The notes beneath the pieces are model-generated. The model had not been told where the DNA came from, did no database searches, and saw only the letters and a list, made by a program, of their open reading frames with translations. DNA of 46,400 nt. Source: Parietichytrium sp. I65-24A (Eukaryota > Sar > Bigyra > Thraustochytrida > Thraustochytriidae). Positions 1 to 8,534 of the stretch are shown one piece after another; position 1 is the first letter of the stretch, and each line of letters opens with the position of its first letter. The stretch covers positions 1-46,400 of the forward strand of contig BLSF01000129.1 of the NCBI GenBank assembly GCA_012862575.1, given 5' to 3'. A program made the translations under genes and the position numbers.

Positions 1-22
1 AGAAATACAGAAATGGACTTAC

Positions 23-531
23 CTGTTGCACGCAAAGTGCCTGTAAATGTCCGGGGGGCACTGGGCGCTCAGGTCCGGGGTATTGCCGTTGTTTGTGTCG
101 GCGGTGATCATGCTCGTGTCCTCAACTTTACGACAGGCTTGCAAAAACTTGGAGAGCTTCTTCTTGTACACGTGGTAGTTTTTGTCAGTGCACTCGCCCG
201 GTGACGCCTTCAAAACGTATTCCTCGTCAACGTAGCAGTTCACGATGTTGTCGTCGCAGACCCCGTCGTACTCGATGTAGGCAAGCTGGTGGATCTTTTC
301 GTTGGAGCACATGCCGTCATCGGAGTCGGCCCTCCAAAATCCCACGCGCTGAGCCCCGTCCGACGCGATGCACTGTTTGCAGCCAGGGTACAAGTCTGTG
401 TCGAAGATCGAGTCCCAGAATGACCGGTCATCCTCCGCGGCCCCGAACGCCTTGAAAGCAGCCTCCGTCTGGTCGCAACTCTTCACACCGGGGAGGGACC
501 CCACGTTCCAAAAACTCCTTTTCTTCACCAT
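23..531 (-). CDS. Partial Cys-rich protein, exon ending in an intron at the window edge
   Basis: I do not recognise this protein. The minus-strand frame is open to about 627, but the first ATG close to the conserved-looking part is at 531 (MVKKRSFW); an AG acceptor at 534-533 could equally begin an internal exon at 532. The frame encodes about 170 residues rich in Cys, Asp and aromatic residues (for example DLYPGCKQC, DGVCDDNIVNCYVDEEY), which suggests a secreted or extracellular disulfide-bonded domain. At its 3' end the sequence reads CAACAG|GTAAGTCC, a near-perfect 5' splice donor with the GT at 22-21; reading through would hit TAA at 21-19. The gene therefore most likely continues in an exon beyond the left edge. 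No signal peptide is visible, which favours an upstream exon as well. Confidence 0.5.
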
Positions 532-607
532 TCTTTGACGAATAAAATATAGAGTATCTTCCATCTTTATAAATCCACGTTGAACCAGACCACCTTCCGC
601 CAATTGC

Positions 608-920
608 AAATCCAACGGCCCTGCCACGCCTTATTTCTTCGACAAAGAGATACATCGCCCATCTTCATCTTCCTTCGTGGCCATCACAGACTTGAACTCC
701 ATCAACTTAACGCATATAATAGCCCTGTCACCCCTTTTCACTTCGACAAACACATACATCGTGCATCTGTCACCGTGGCCATCACGATTCCATCGATTTA
801 ACACATCCAACAGCCCTGCCACACCTTTTTGGGAGTTCCTTCGACATTGTCCATATTTATTTGTCCATCGTTCATCTTCCATCGTGGCCATCACAAATCC
901 ATCATCTTTCAACACACATC
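608..920. repeat. Degenerate tandem repeat, about three units of 90-118 bp
   Basis: Three successive blocks start with the same phrase: TCCAACGGCCCTGCCACGCC at 611, a diverged form ATAGCCCTGTCACCCC near 718, and TCCAACAGCCCTGCCACACC at 806. Each continues with CTTCGACA, then TACATCG or TCCATCG, then CGTGGCCATCACA and TCCATC. Units run roughly 608-712, 713-802 and 803-920. The block lies directly upstream of the partial minus-strand exon. It keeps a minus-strand frame partly open, so decayed coding repeats are possible, but divergence and length variation make a non-coding satellite-like block the simpler reading. Confidence 0.6.
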
Positions 921-1955
921 ACACCTTGTGCTCACTTCGATAGTCGCCAGCAAGCGCCACAGCTAACCTAACCTAACCCAAACTCCACCAAAACAAGATA
1001 CACTCCACTACTACCACCTCCTCTATCTAGCTACTACCCGCCACTGCCTTCACATCGTACCGTGCTACTAGTAGTAGCTTAACAGCTATCTATATCGTAG
1101 CACTCGCACAATATCAATAGCCTTTGATACTATGTCCCAGTAAGAGCGCGGGCGGTACACACGTCTGCCAGCTCGAGCTAGAAGAAACTTGTGGCAGCCA
1201 ATTTTGAAAGCCAAGCTGGAAAAGGGAGAAGGAGTTGCATGTTGCATGAGCCATGGATAGCCATTGCGCGAATGAAACGATTTTATATCGATCCTAAAGG
1301 AGCGCGGCGCCTTCGGAATCCTTCGGAATCCTTCAGTATCCTTCGCTTCAGTCACGTCCGCGCGCGAGGGCGTAAGCTTGTGGTCGAGCACGCCGCTGGC
1401 CTCCGTGCATACTCGCAAGAGGGTGGTATGCATCGCCAAGTCGAGGGAGTGTGGATGGATGGTGTGCGCAAGTGTGTTTAAGTACTGTACCGGTACCGGC
1501 AATACTGTACTGCAGAGCAGAGCTGAGAGCTGAGAGCCAATGTCCGCTCATCTACTACGCTCTAGAGAGTGTGGTAACTTATCTGTGCATTGTTTTGTTT
1601 CGTTTGTGGTGTAGTACTAGTACACCAACTCTACCTTGGGTGTGCTGATGGTGAAGAGCGCAAAGAGTGGAGCGAGTGACGTGACGGAGGGAAGATCTTT
1701 TGACTTACAGCGAGCAGGCTGGCCGGTGTAAAGTCCGAGAGTCTCGCAGATACCGAACTGCTTCGAAGGAGGCTCGGTCGTTGAGCTACGTTGATCAGAC
1801 GTTCATTTGCTCTGGCTGATTGCCTGCTGAAAGTACCTCTGGAGTGTCGAGCCGTGAGAGGAAGGCGCCAAACGTCCCGGTGTCATCTGAGCATTCGGTC
1901 GATCAACAATTTCATCCTTGGAAGCACACGCTCTACTTGGGCTGGACAAGGAAGC
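921..1955. other. Intergenic region and presumed 5' region of the Sec14-like gene
   Basis: No convincing gene is seen. The stretch holds short repeats: CTAACCTAACCTAACCC at 963-979, a decamer CTTCGGAATC twice plus one variant at 1311-1340, and a TACCGGTA palindrome near 1489. A pyrimidine-rich tract followed by TTGACTTACAG near 1700-1710 could be a 3' splice site of a leader intron, but no partner donor was identified. The frame of the downstream gene is open back to a TTG at 1791, which is not a plausible start. Confidence 0.5.
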
Positions 1956-3161
1956 ATGGAGGCAGTCGCAGTCCGAACGTGGGAGCTCATGCAAGATCAC
2001 GGGCCAGTCAAGGGTTTTGAGCAGTCGATTGAAGAAGTCGGAGCCAATGCCGAGAACGCATCACTGGTGAGGAAAATGAAGGCTTTTAGGGAAGAAGAAC
2101 TCGGTGTTTTGTCGGCCGACGTCGAGGACAGCGAGGTCGAACGGGTAGTCAAAGTGTTTTTTTCTCGGGTCGCGCAAGAGGAGTTTCCACAGCGGCAAAG
2201 CCTGGCGAAACGCATCAGCATGCGGTTCAAGGGCAAGTCCGTTCAGTCGCAGGAAGCCAAGGGCAAGACGCTCGACCAAGTCTCTGAGGAGAGCGAGGAG
2301 CCAGCTGCAAAAGAAGAGAACGAGGCGACGCGATACACAATGCAGTGGGCGGCACGTCTTCAAACCGGCTACGAAGGCAACCTCACGCAAGAGCAAGAGA
2401 GGGACCTTGAGGCTTTCAGAAAAGTAATGCTTGCCACAGAATACAAAGAAGACATCGAGAAGTGGCGGGACGGATCAGATCGCCTGCTGCTGCGGTTTCT
2501 TCGTGCTGAGTGCAACAAGAAGCGAAAGTTCAACGTGGAAAAGTCTAAGAAGAGGCTGTCTAAAACGTTACAGTGGCGCAGAGACAACAAGATTGACGAC
2601 CTGCTGGAGAACCCACCACCGGAGTACGTCAAGTTTCGCGAGATTATCGCTGAAAAAGAGGTCGTCGACAACGAAGGCAGGCTGGTCGTCTTCACCAGAG
2701 CCTCATATCTCGTGCGCCACCTCAACCTGAACGAGTTCACCACAGAACAGTGGAAGACCTGTATGGCTTGTCTGGTGGAGAACCGCATGGCGATTCTTCG
2801 ACGCGAGTCAGACAAGCGCGGGTATGAGGTGTCTGCACTATGTACAGTCTACGATTTGGAGGGCGGCCTGTCCCTCGCGGCCCGCAGAATGGTTCCATTT
2901 GTCAAGCTTCTCAACAGCGTGGCAGCACAGCACTACCCAGAGCTTGTTGATATCATTTATGTGCCTTCCACGCCCAGGCTCTTCACCATGCTCTATGGCC
3001 TCATTCAAAATTTCCTTGACCCCGTTACGAAGGAAAAGGTCAAGCCGTATGGCCCCTCCTCCAGCGAGCGCCAGCGATTCCTGGCAGACCTCAGGTCTCA
3101 CGTTCCAATAGACGTTTTGCCCGAGGAGTACGGTGGCAATGGTGGGAAAGCTTGGCCATGA
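1956..3161 (+). CDS. CRAL-TRIO (Sec14-like) lipid-transfer protein
   Basis: The product is 401 residues. Sec14-type proteins bind a phosphoinositide or other hydrophobic ligand in a CRAL-TRIO pocket and present it at membranes. The first in-frame ATG is at 1956 (MEAVAVRTWELM); the longer frame to 1791 begins at TTG. Residues 1-150 are hydrophilic, helical and Lys/Glu-rich. A CRAL-TRIO N-terminal helical bundle lies at about 165-215 (DRLLLRFLRA, LQWRRDNKIDDLL). The lipid-binding lobe spans about 225-395 and includes VYDLEGGLS, AQHYPELVDIIYVPSTPRLF and FLDPVTKEKVK. It closes with the family's typical LPEEYGGNGG just before the C-terminus. No GOLD or other C-terminal domain follows. The bound lipid cannot be told from sequence. 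Its 3' end faces the 3' end of the hydrolase gene on the opposite strand. Confidence 0.88.
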   Translation: MEAVAVRTWELMQDHGPVKGFEQSIEEVGANAENASLVRKMKAFREEELGVLSADVEDSEVERVVKVFFSRVAQEEFPQRQSLAKRISMRFKGKSVQSQEAKGKTLDQVSEESEEPAAKEENEATRYTMQWAARLQTGYEGNLTQEQERDLEAFRKVMLATEYKEDIEKWRDGSDRLLLRFLRAECNKKRKFNVEKSKKRLSKTLQWRRDNKIDDLLENPPPEYVKFREIIAEKEVVDNEGRLVVFTRASYLVRHLNLNEFTTEQWKTCMACLVENRMAILRRESDKRGYEVSALCTVYDLEGGLSLAARRMVPFVKLLNSVAAQHYPELVDIIYVPSTPRLFTMLYGLIQNFLDPVTKEKVKPYGPSSSERQRFLADLRSHVPIDVLPEEYGGNGGKAWP

Positions 3162-3391
3162 TTGCGCGCAACAAATTGGTCCATGCGCCCTGCTTCCCTT
3201 GCGTATGTAGTAATTATAATATACAGAGCATCCTCAGCAGACAAGGGCAATATCGAGCAAATTATATCATGTGTCTTCATTCTTCATAATGTTTTCATCT
3301 ACAGTGCGGCTCTTGTTGCCGCTCATTCTATCTTGATCTGTTGCTTGCGGAAACCAACGGCAAACCTTCTTCTTTGGACGCTGGAAAGAAG

Positions 3392-4594
3392 TTACTCCTC
3401 TGCAACCAAGTCCTTGTTCGCGCGTACCGCATCGAAAAACTCCCCGATCACATTTGCACTCCACGACTTTAATGAGCCGGCAAGTGGCCAATCCATCGAA
3501 TGCCCGCCCTCCCGAGAAACACAGTCGATCGTAAATTTGTTGCGCTCAAAGTCGTCGGCTTTGACCATCGAGTACGACACGATTGGGTCGTTACGAGCGT
3601 GGAGAAACAGGATTGGGCGCCTTGCATGGTGTATGTAGTTGGCAGCAGAACTAGCTCTGTAATACGCGCTTGCACTCGGAAACTCAAACATTGGGGCGAT
3701 GGTGCTGCCATCGAATTCGTGCATGGTCCTAGCCGCCTTGATTCGGTCTAGGTCGTATCTAGCGTCTTGCAAAAGCAGATGCTCCACTGTCTCGCGAACG
3801 CGCTGGACGCTGTACACGAGCACTGGGTTCATCAGGCGCCCAGCCCATGTCGACTCGAGAGCGTTCGAGATGCTGAGGCAGTCCAGGGGACAAGCGAGGC
3901 AAACAGCAGCAGTCAGCTTGCATTCCTCCCCATCTTCCCCGACCAGCTTGGCGAGATAGTTACTTCCAAGGGAGTAACCCGCAGCAAAGAGTTGTGCGTC
4001 CGGGTACTCTCCCGCAATATGGCCAATAACCCTGCGAATGTCCATCGTGTAGCCCACCGAGTAGAGAAAAGCATTGCCAACCTCATTGCCGCCGCGGCCG
4101 CGTGGGTTGTAGCAAGCAACTCGGTAGCCCTTCTCCTTCCACAAGTACTCTGCCGCTCTGCGTACATACCCTGCTTCGCTGCTTCCTGTAAGTCCGGGGA
4201 TGATCACAGCAATCGGGGCCTTCTTGTCTTCCACGTCAAGCCAGTCCACGGAGACATGCCCTTCGGGCACAGTCGCTGGGCAACAGACGTACTTACTCTT
4301 CGTATTGTCGTACTCTTCCAGTTTAATGGACTCTCTTCGGAAAGGTAACTCCGGAGCCTTCAGTAGCTCGGTCAGAATTGTCTGAATGAGTCCGCCGGGC
4401 ACCCACAGCGGGCCTCTGTACTCCTGCAAGACGCCGTGCATTTTGCGCACAATTTCTGACGAGAGCTTGCTCTCGTGATCATAGATGACCTTGTTCTTGC
4501 GATTCTTCCACACGAATGCCAATCGTGCAAGGCCAAGCGCAACGACCGCAGCGCCAGCAAGCCGAATGGCGCGTCGGCTTTTCGCTGTCCACAT
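3392..4594 (-). CDS. Membrane-anchored alpha/beta hydrolase of the ABHD1/3-YheT (EMB8) family
   Basis: The product is 400 residues from an ATG at 4594. Family members are membrane-associated serine hydrolases; several characterised ones act on phospholipids or acylglycerols. An N-terminal hydrophobic segment at about 10-28 (LAGAAVVALGLARLAFVW) flanked by basic residues looks like a single membrane anchor. The fold is marked by IPGLTGSSEAGYVRR (oxyanion region, about 132-146), NPRGRGGNE and the nucleophile elbow GYSLGSN with Ser208. Asp336 (ARNDPIV) and His365 (EGGHSMDW) complete the catalytic triad. All three catalytic positions are present and the length is normal, so the enzyme should be active. 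Substrate is not predictable. The gene is convergent with the Sec14-like gene, with 230 bases between stop codons. Confidence 0.85.
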   Translation of the reverse strand: MWTAKSRRAIRLAGAAVVALGLARLAFVWKNRKNKVIYDHESKLSSEIVRKMHGVLQEYRGPLWVPGGLIQTILTELLKAPELPFRRESIKLEEYDNTKSKYVCCPATVPEGHVSVDWLDVEDKKAPIAVIIPGLTGSSEAGYVRRAAEYLWKEKGYRVACYNPRGRGGNEVGNAFLYSVGYTMDIRRVIGHIAGEYPDAQLFAAGYSLGSNYLAKLVGEDGEECKLTAAVCLACPLDCLSISNALESTWAGRLMNPVLVYSVQRVRETVEHLLLQDARYDLDRIKAARTMHEFDGSTIAPMFEFPSASAYYRASSAANYIHHARRPILFLHARNDPIVSYSMVKADDFERNKFTIDCVSREGGHSMDWPLAGSLKSWSANVIGEFFDAVRANKDLVAEE

Positions 4595-5194
4595 CGTGCT
4601 CCCTCCAGCAGAGCCCCTAACACCTGGCGCCAGCAGACAAGCCCCTGCCTTTTCACAACCACTGCCGTAAGCACCGACGAAAGAAGCGTGCGTTCACCCC
4701 TTTCCTTGTAGATGCAGTTGCGCCTCCCACAGCACAGCGATCGTGCCACTGCCACTGCCACTGGCGTTCGTTCGTTCGTTCGTTCGTCCTCTCAGTCTCC
4801 GTTTCAGGCTGCCACTGGACGAGGGAGAGCGGCCATTCAACCTTCAACATTCAACATTGAATTGTTTGCGCGTAGAAAAAAAGCAAGCCAACATTGTTTG
4901 TTCTTTGTACTCTACAGTGAAGCTGTAGTTTCGCTAGTCCACAGTTCGTCGACCAGAGTGACCAGGGTGACGATTAGTATTGAGAAGGAATAGACGAAGA
5001 TGAAGATGAAGCTCCGGGAGCGTGGGTATGTTTGGTTTCTTGCCTGAATGGAAGAATGAACGTGGTGATACTGCATTTCATTGTATCTGTTGAAAGTTGT
5101 ATATAAGAAATCTGAATTCTGAATGTTGGGCATGCGGAATGGATAAATATCTATACCATGCTCGTCTGCTCTTGCAATTAGAGTGAGCGAGCTT
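4595..5194. other. Intergenic spacer with short tandem repeats
   Basis: This is the upstream side of the hydrolase gene and the downstream side of the metalloprotease gene. It contains GCCACT repeated three times (4745-4762) followed directly by a (CGTT)n tract at 4765-4787, and short TTCAACATTCAACATT repeats near 4838-4858. No further coding frame is convincing. Confidence 0.55.
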
Positions 5195-6718
5195 TTAGCA
5201 GGAGTCGGAAGGGTAATGCATGCTGCAAGAGCCGCAATCCGAATTGTCGTGGCAATTCGCGAAGCTGTAGGACCAAGAGTCCCAGTAGGAGACCAAAAGT
5301 GGATTGACCACGTTTGCACCATTGTCGGCCGAGTTGCGGCGCGGATTGTCGCGCTGCCAGCCAGAAGGGCACATCAGAGTACCGGTGTTTCCTTCGTTTC
5401 CACCGCTGCCAGGGTGCATGAGCCCCAGGGCATGGCCGATTTCGTGCGCGAGATGAGTTTTGTCTACGCCGCAGGAGACCTGCTCGTCCGAAGTAATGAT
5501 CTTGGCTCTAGATGTGCCGGAATTCCAAGTCGCCCCTCCACCATACATATCCGAAGGATTGAACTTTCGGACAAAGAAGACTTCGATGCAGTCGCTGGAG
5601 CTCACCTCTGCACGCAGGTCTGAGGTTTCCGATTCTTTCACCGTTTGGTACTTGCCACTGTTGTCTTCGATTGTAATCCAGTTGCGCCACGTGAAGGTAA
5701 TGTCAACTTTTCTCCACTGATTAGTGGTTCCTGGCTTTCCAAATGCGAGCCCGTCGCCCGAGTAGGTGCAGGTGCTGGATCGGATGATGCAGATGCCTAG
5801 AATTGAAAAGGTGCAAGGGCAGTACTTGGTCCGTACAGGCTGAATGCAGAGATTCTTCTTCACCTCAAAAAGAGTTGGGAACACGATAATATCCTCGGGG
5901 TTCCACTTGCTGCCAGGGGTCAGGCGCCATTGTGTCACAAGCTCGAACGATGCGTCGAATTTGCCTCCAAGTACTCCAGCCTGGCTTTGTGCCTCAGTAG
6001 GCTCAATGGCGAGCAGCAAATCGGCACGTTTCTTGTACTCCAAAGGTTTGGTTCCATCGTTCAGCTTGAGCCACTCCTGGAAGGATCCGTCCGCGTTCGG
6101 ATCCTCGTAGGTGAGCAAGAGACGGGCTGGAATCAGCTCACTCGTGAACACGGCGTCTTCAGCGTCGCCTTCAGCACTTGATTTTGCCACCTGGCTAGGA
6201 GGAAAAATCTCCTCCACTTGCGCGCTATGTGCGTTGCCGCGGATCTCTGCATAGCAGGTGCTTCCATCGCATGTAACTTTACTCGTCTCAGCTGCAAAGC
6301 TATTGAAACTCCAGCCGCTCTTCTCTTCGAGGAACCCAACAGCCCCGATTTCGCCGTCGAAGAAGTCGATAGAGAAACTCGATCCGGAAGCAACGGCAAC
6401 TCCAACCCCGCGAGGCGTCATCAGGTCATCGATGCCAAGAATCGTTTGCATGGGCAAATCGGACTTGAAACAGCAACCGCATGTTGGAACCTGGTCATCG
6501 GATGGTTTCGAGCAGTGCTCTGCACTTTGAATAAAACGAGCGTACTCTCCATACGCGGCTTTGCATTCTTCGAGACCGGAGCATTTGCCGCCCAGTTCTT
6601 CACACTTTGGGGTGTTTGATGCGCATTCCTCAACATCTTGAAGGAAACGGAGTCCTGCTGGCGCTGCGTTTGCGGCGGTTCCAGCAAGCGCCACGACTCC
6701 TGCGACCACCAACTTCAT
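5195..6718 (-). CDS. Secreted zinc metalloprotease (metzincin, HExxHxxGxxH)
   Basis: The product is 507 residues from an ATG at 6718. It should be a secreted zinc endopeptidase. A signal peptide is clear (MKLVVAGVVALAGTAANA, cleavage after about residue 18), followed by a Cys-rich stretch with 10-12 Cys to about residue 83. The catalytic motif is HEIGHALGLMH at 425-435, giving zinc ligands His425, His429 and His435 and catalytic Glu426. A Met-turn candidate, TLMCPS with Met449, follows 14 residues later. The Cys pairs around 292-317 and the terminal cluster CHDNSDCGSC suggest disulfides. The motif fits matrixin-, M12- and M43-like families alike, and residues 90-400 match none that I can name. 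It is probably synthesised as a zymogen, but no clear cysteine switch is visible. Confidence 0.82.
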   Translation of the reverse strand: MKLVVAGVVALAGTAANAAPAGLRFLQDVEECASNTPKCEELGGKCSGLEECKAAYGEYARFIQSAEHCSKPSDDQVPTCGCCFKSDLPMQTILGIDDLMTPRGVGVAVASGSSFSIDFFDGEIGAVGFLEEKSGWSFNSFAAETSKVTCDGSTCYAEIRGNAHSAQVEEIFPPSQVAKSSAEGDAEDAVFTSELIPARLLLTYEDPNADGSFQEWLKLNDGTKPLEYKKRADLLLAIEPTEAQSQAGVLGGKFDASFELVTQWRLTPGSKWNPEDIIVFPTLFEVKKNLCIQPVRTKYCPCTFSILGICIIRSSTCTYSGDGLAFGKPGTTNQWRKVDITFTWRNWITIEDNSGKYQTVKESETSDLRAEVSSSDCIEVFFVRKFNPSDMYGGGATWNSGTSRAKIITSDEQVSCGVDKTHLAHEIGHALGLMHPGSGGNEGNTGTLMCPSGWQRDNPRRNSADNGANVVNPLLVSYWDSWSYSFANCHDNSDCGSCSMHYPSDSC

Positions 6719-7646
6719 CGTCTTCGTCTTCGCTTTGGTCCCTTCGGTTCTTGTCCTCTTGCTCTTGCTTTTGCCTCTCTTGCTGGTTTTGGGGTCTGCA
6801 GTGCCTCAAACTTCCGCCGGCCGCTTCGCTGCCGTCTCACTGCCATTTGACTCTGCGCGTATTGTTTCGACATCAACTCTGCGCGGGTTGAGCAAGGACA
6901 ACCATGGCTTGGTCACGGGTTGGTCAGCTCGCCGAGTCCAGTGAAGTTTTGACCTTGCGGGACACCGAAGAATGGCCCAAACTACCGGCTCCTTGCGTTT
7001 CTCGGGTTGCTTGTATCTTTGCAAGTGTAAAACCGCAGTTTAGACCTTTGCCGCTAGCCGCCACTTTATAGTTGGGGAGCGCTGAACCCTTTCGTATGTT
7101 TTGACCAATTGTACATCCCTTGCAATTGCAATCCCGTGCTTGCTTTCCGCACCTTCGGCCGCACGAAAGACCGTAGACCGGAAATCTTGGTCGTGATTTA
7201 GTGTAGTATAGTTTGGATATTCAATGCATCGAGGCTACGAAATTATGATACAGACTATTACACGGCGTGATAATTGAAACGGTAAAAAACTACTTTTATA
7301 TTTTGGCTTCGGAACGCGGCACAAGCTTCCTTCTCTTTCAAAAATGGTTTTAATTACCAGTAGGTGAAGCTCTGTGTGGCCGGATATGGGTTGGTCAATG
7401 GAGCCAAAAATTCCAACTTTTGGTCCCTTGGGACATCTGCGGCACGCATAAATTACGAAATCAAGTGGTTATCTTTGAATATTCTGCGAACCTCACAGGA
7501 AGCATACCTTGAGAGGGGGGGTGGAGGGGGGTTGATACGAAATGGCCGCTGCGGGAATTTAAGAGAGATCGAGGAGCTCTCGTAGCCTCGATTGTATTCC
7601 AAACAGATTCCGGTGCCTGCCTCATTTCATCACAACTCATACAAAC
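6719..7646. other. Upstream region of the metalloprotease gene; no gene seen
   Basis: This 0.9 kb spacer separates the metalloprotease start from the IPK stop, both on the minus strand. It is AT-rich toward 7080-7350 and contains a G-rich run (GAGAGGGGGGGTGGAGGGG) near 7511. A plus-strand frame with long Leu runs near 6735-6850 is a composition effect, not a gene. Promoter elements for the metalloprotease are expected near 6720-6950, but I cannot identify them. Confidence 0.5.
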
Positions 7647-8534
7647 TCATACAGACTCGTCTTTGGCCCGGACCTTTGGTCTGTCGTCGAATATCTTAGT
7701 AGAAACGCACTCTTGTCCCAGACATGCCTTCACAAACCTGTCTGGCACCCCCCTGACGAAAAAGACCGGGATACCTTTTTCAGCAATTTGAACGCTTCTC
7801 TCCAACTTTAGGAAAATGCCGCCTGTAACATCTATTGCCTCGTCATGGGTGCCCTGGAACTTGGCACCCTTCGACAATGGCCACCCCGGAATGACGACTT
7901 GCTCGACCCCTGGTTCTGGCGCGGATTCCAAGAGTCCATCAACGCCCTCAAGAGCAAACACCACCCGGGAAACGCCTGGGACCTCTGTGGCGATTCGCAT
8001 AACCAAGTCATCCCCCGACAGGATGCCAAAGTCTCGTAGCTGGGTATCGCAAGGTACCACGTCTCCAAAAGACACATCCACCCGCCTCTCCCCGTCCATG
8101 TGAGCCTTGAATAGCTTGACTACATCGCCCTCGAAATTGCAGCCAACCTCGCGAATTCCGCATTCGTGGGGGCACAACACATTGCACTTCACCCCAAACC
8201 TCCCGAGCGCCTCCACCACCAGCCGGTTCAGCTCCTTCATGTCGCGCTGCACTCGTTCCACGGCGTCATCTTGACACCGCTCTTGACCGGGCCTTTCCTC
8301 AGACGCCAAGCCGAAATCGAAACTTTCGTCCTGGCGGCCCAGATGCAGCGCCCATCTCTTCGCTACCAAGTGGCCGAACGACCCTGCGCCGTGCACCAAT
8401 ATCAGGTCCACACTCTTGTGGACTTGAGCGACGGCCTCTGCCAACGCGCAAAGCGCCTCTTCAGCCACCGTGCACTCGGAACTCTTCGCGGTGATGAGAC
8501 CGCCGCCAAGCTTGACAACGACCAGCTCTCGCAT
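7647..8534 (-). CDS. Isopentenyl phosphate kinase
   Basis: The product is 295 residues starting at the ATG at 8534 (MRELVVVKLGGG); a longer frame to 8591 begins at TTG and would add an unlikely 19-residue tail. Isopentenyl phosphate kinase converts isopentenyl monophosphate plus ATP to isopentenyl diphosphate in an alternative mevalonate route, or salvages the monophosphate. It belongs to the amino-acid-kinase fold. The signature is complete: VVKLGGG near the N-terminus (Lys8), HGAGSFGH at 48-55 with the family's substrate-recognition His, ILSGDDL at about 171-177 and DVTGG at 235-239. Length fits the family. The HGAGSFGH motif and terminal His distinguish it from acetylglutamate, aspartate and UMP kinases. 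No targeting peptide is visible, so it is probably cytosolic. Confidence 0.9.
   Translation of the reverse strand: MRELVVVKLGGGLITAKSSECTVAEEALCALAEAVAQVHKSVDLILVHGAGSFGHLVAKRWALHLGRQDESFDFGLASEERPGQERCQDDAVERVQRDMKELNRLVVEALGRFGVKCNVLCPHECGIREVGCNFEGDVVKLFKAHMDGERRVDVSFGDVVPCDTQLRDFGILSGDDLVMRIATEVPGVSRVVFALEGVDGLLESAPEPGVEQVVIPGWPLSKGAKFQGTHDEAIDVTGGIFLKLERSVQIAEKGIPVFFVRGVPDRFVKACLGQECVSTKIFDDRPKVRAKDESV

Noticed and set aside
963-979. CTAACCTAACCTAACCC as a telomeric repeat
   Set aside because: There are only three short copies of a pentamer rather than the CCCTAA hexamer, in the middle of genic sequence.
1791-1955. N-terminal extension of the Sec14-like protein resembling a targeting peptide
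   Set aside because: The frame there opens with TTG, not ATG, and the first ATG is at 1956 in a reasonable context.
6607-6944. Plus-strand frame with LVLLLLLLPLLLV resembling a membrane protein
   Set aside because: It is antisense to the metalloprotease signal peptide and its upstream flank; the Leu run comes from CTT/CTC composition and no domain follows.
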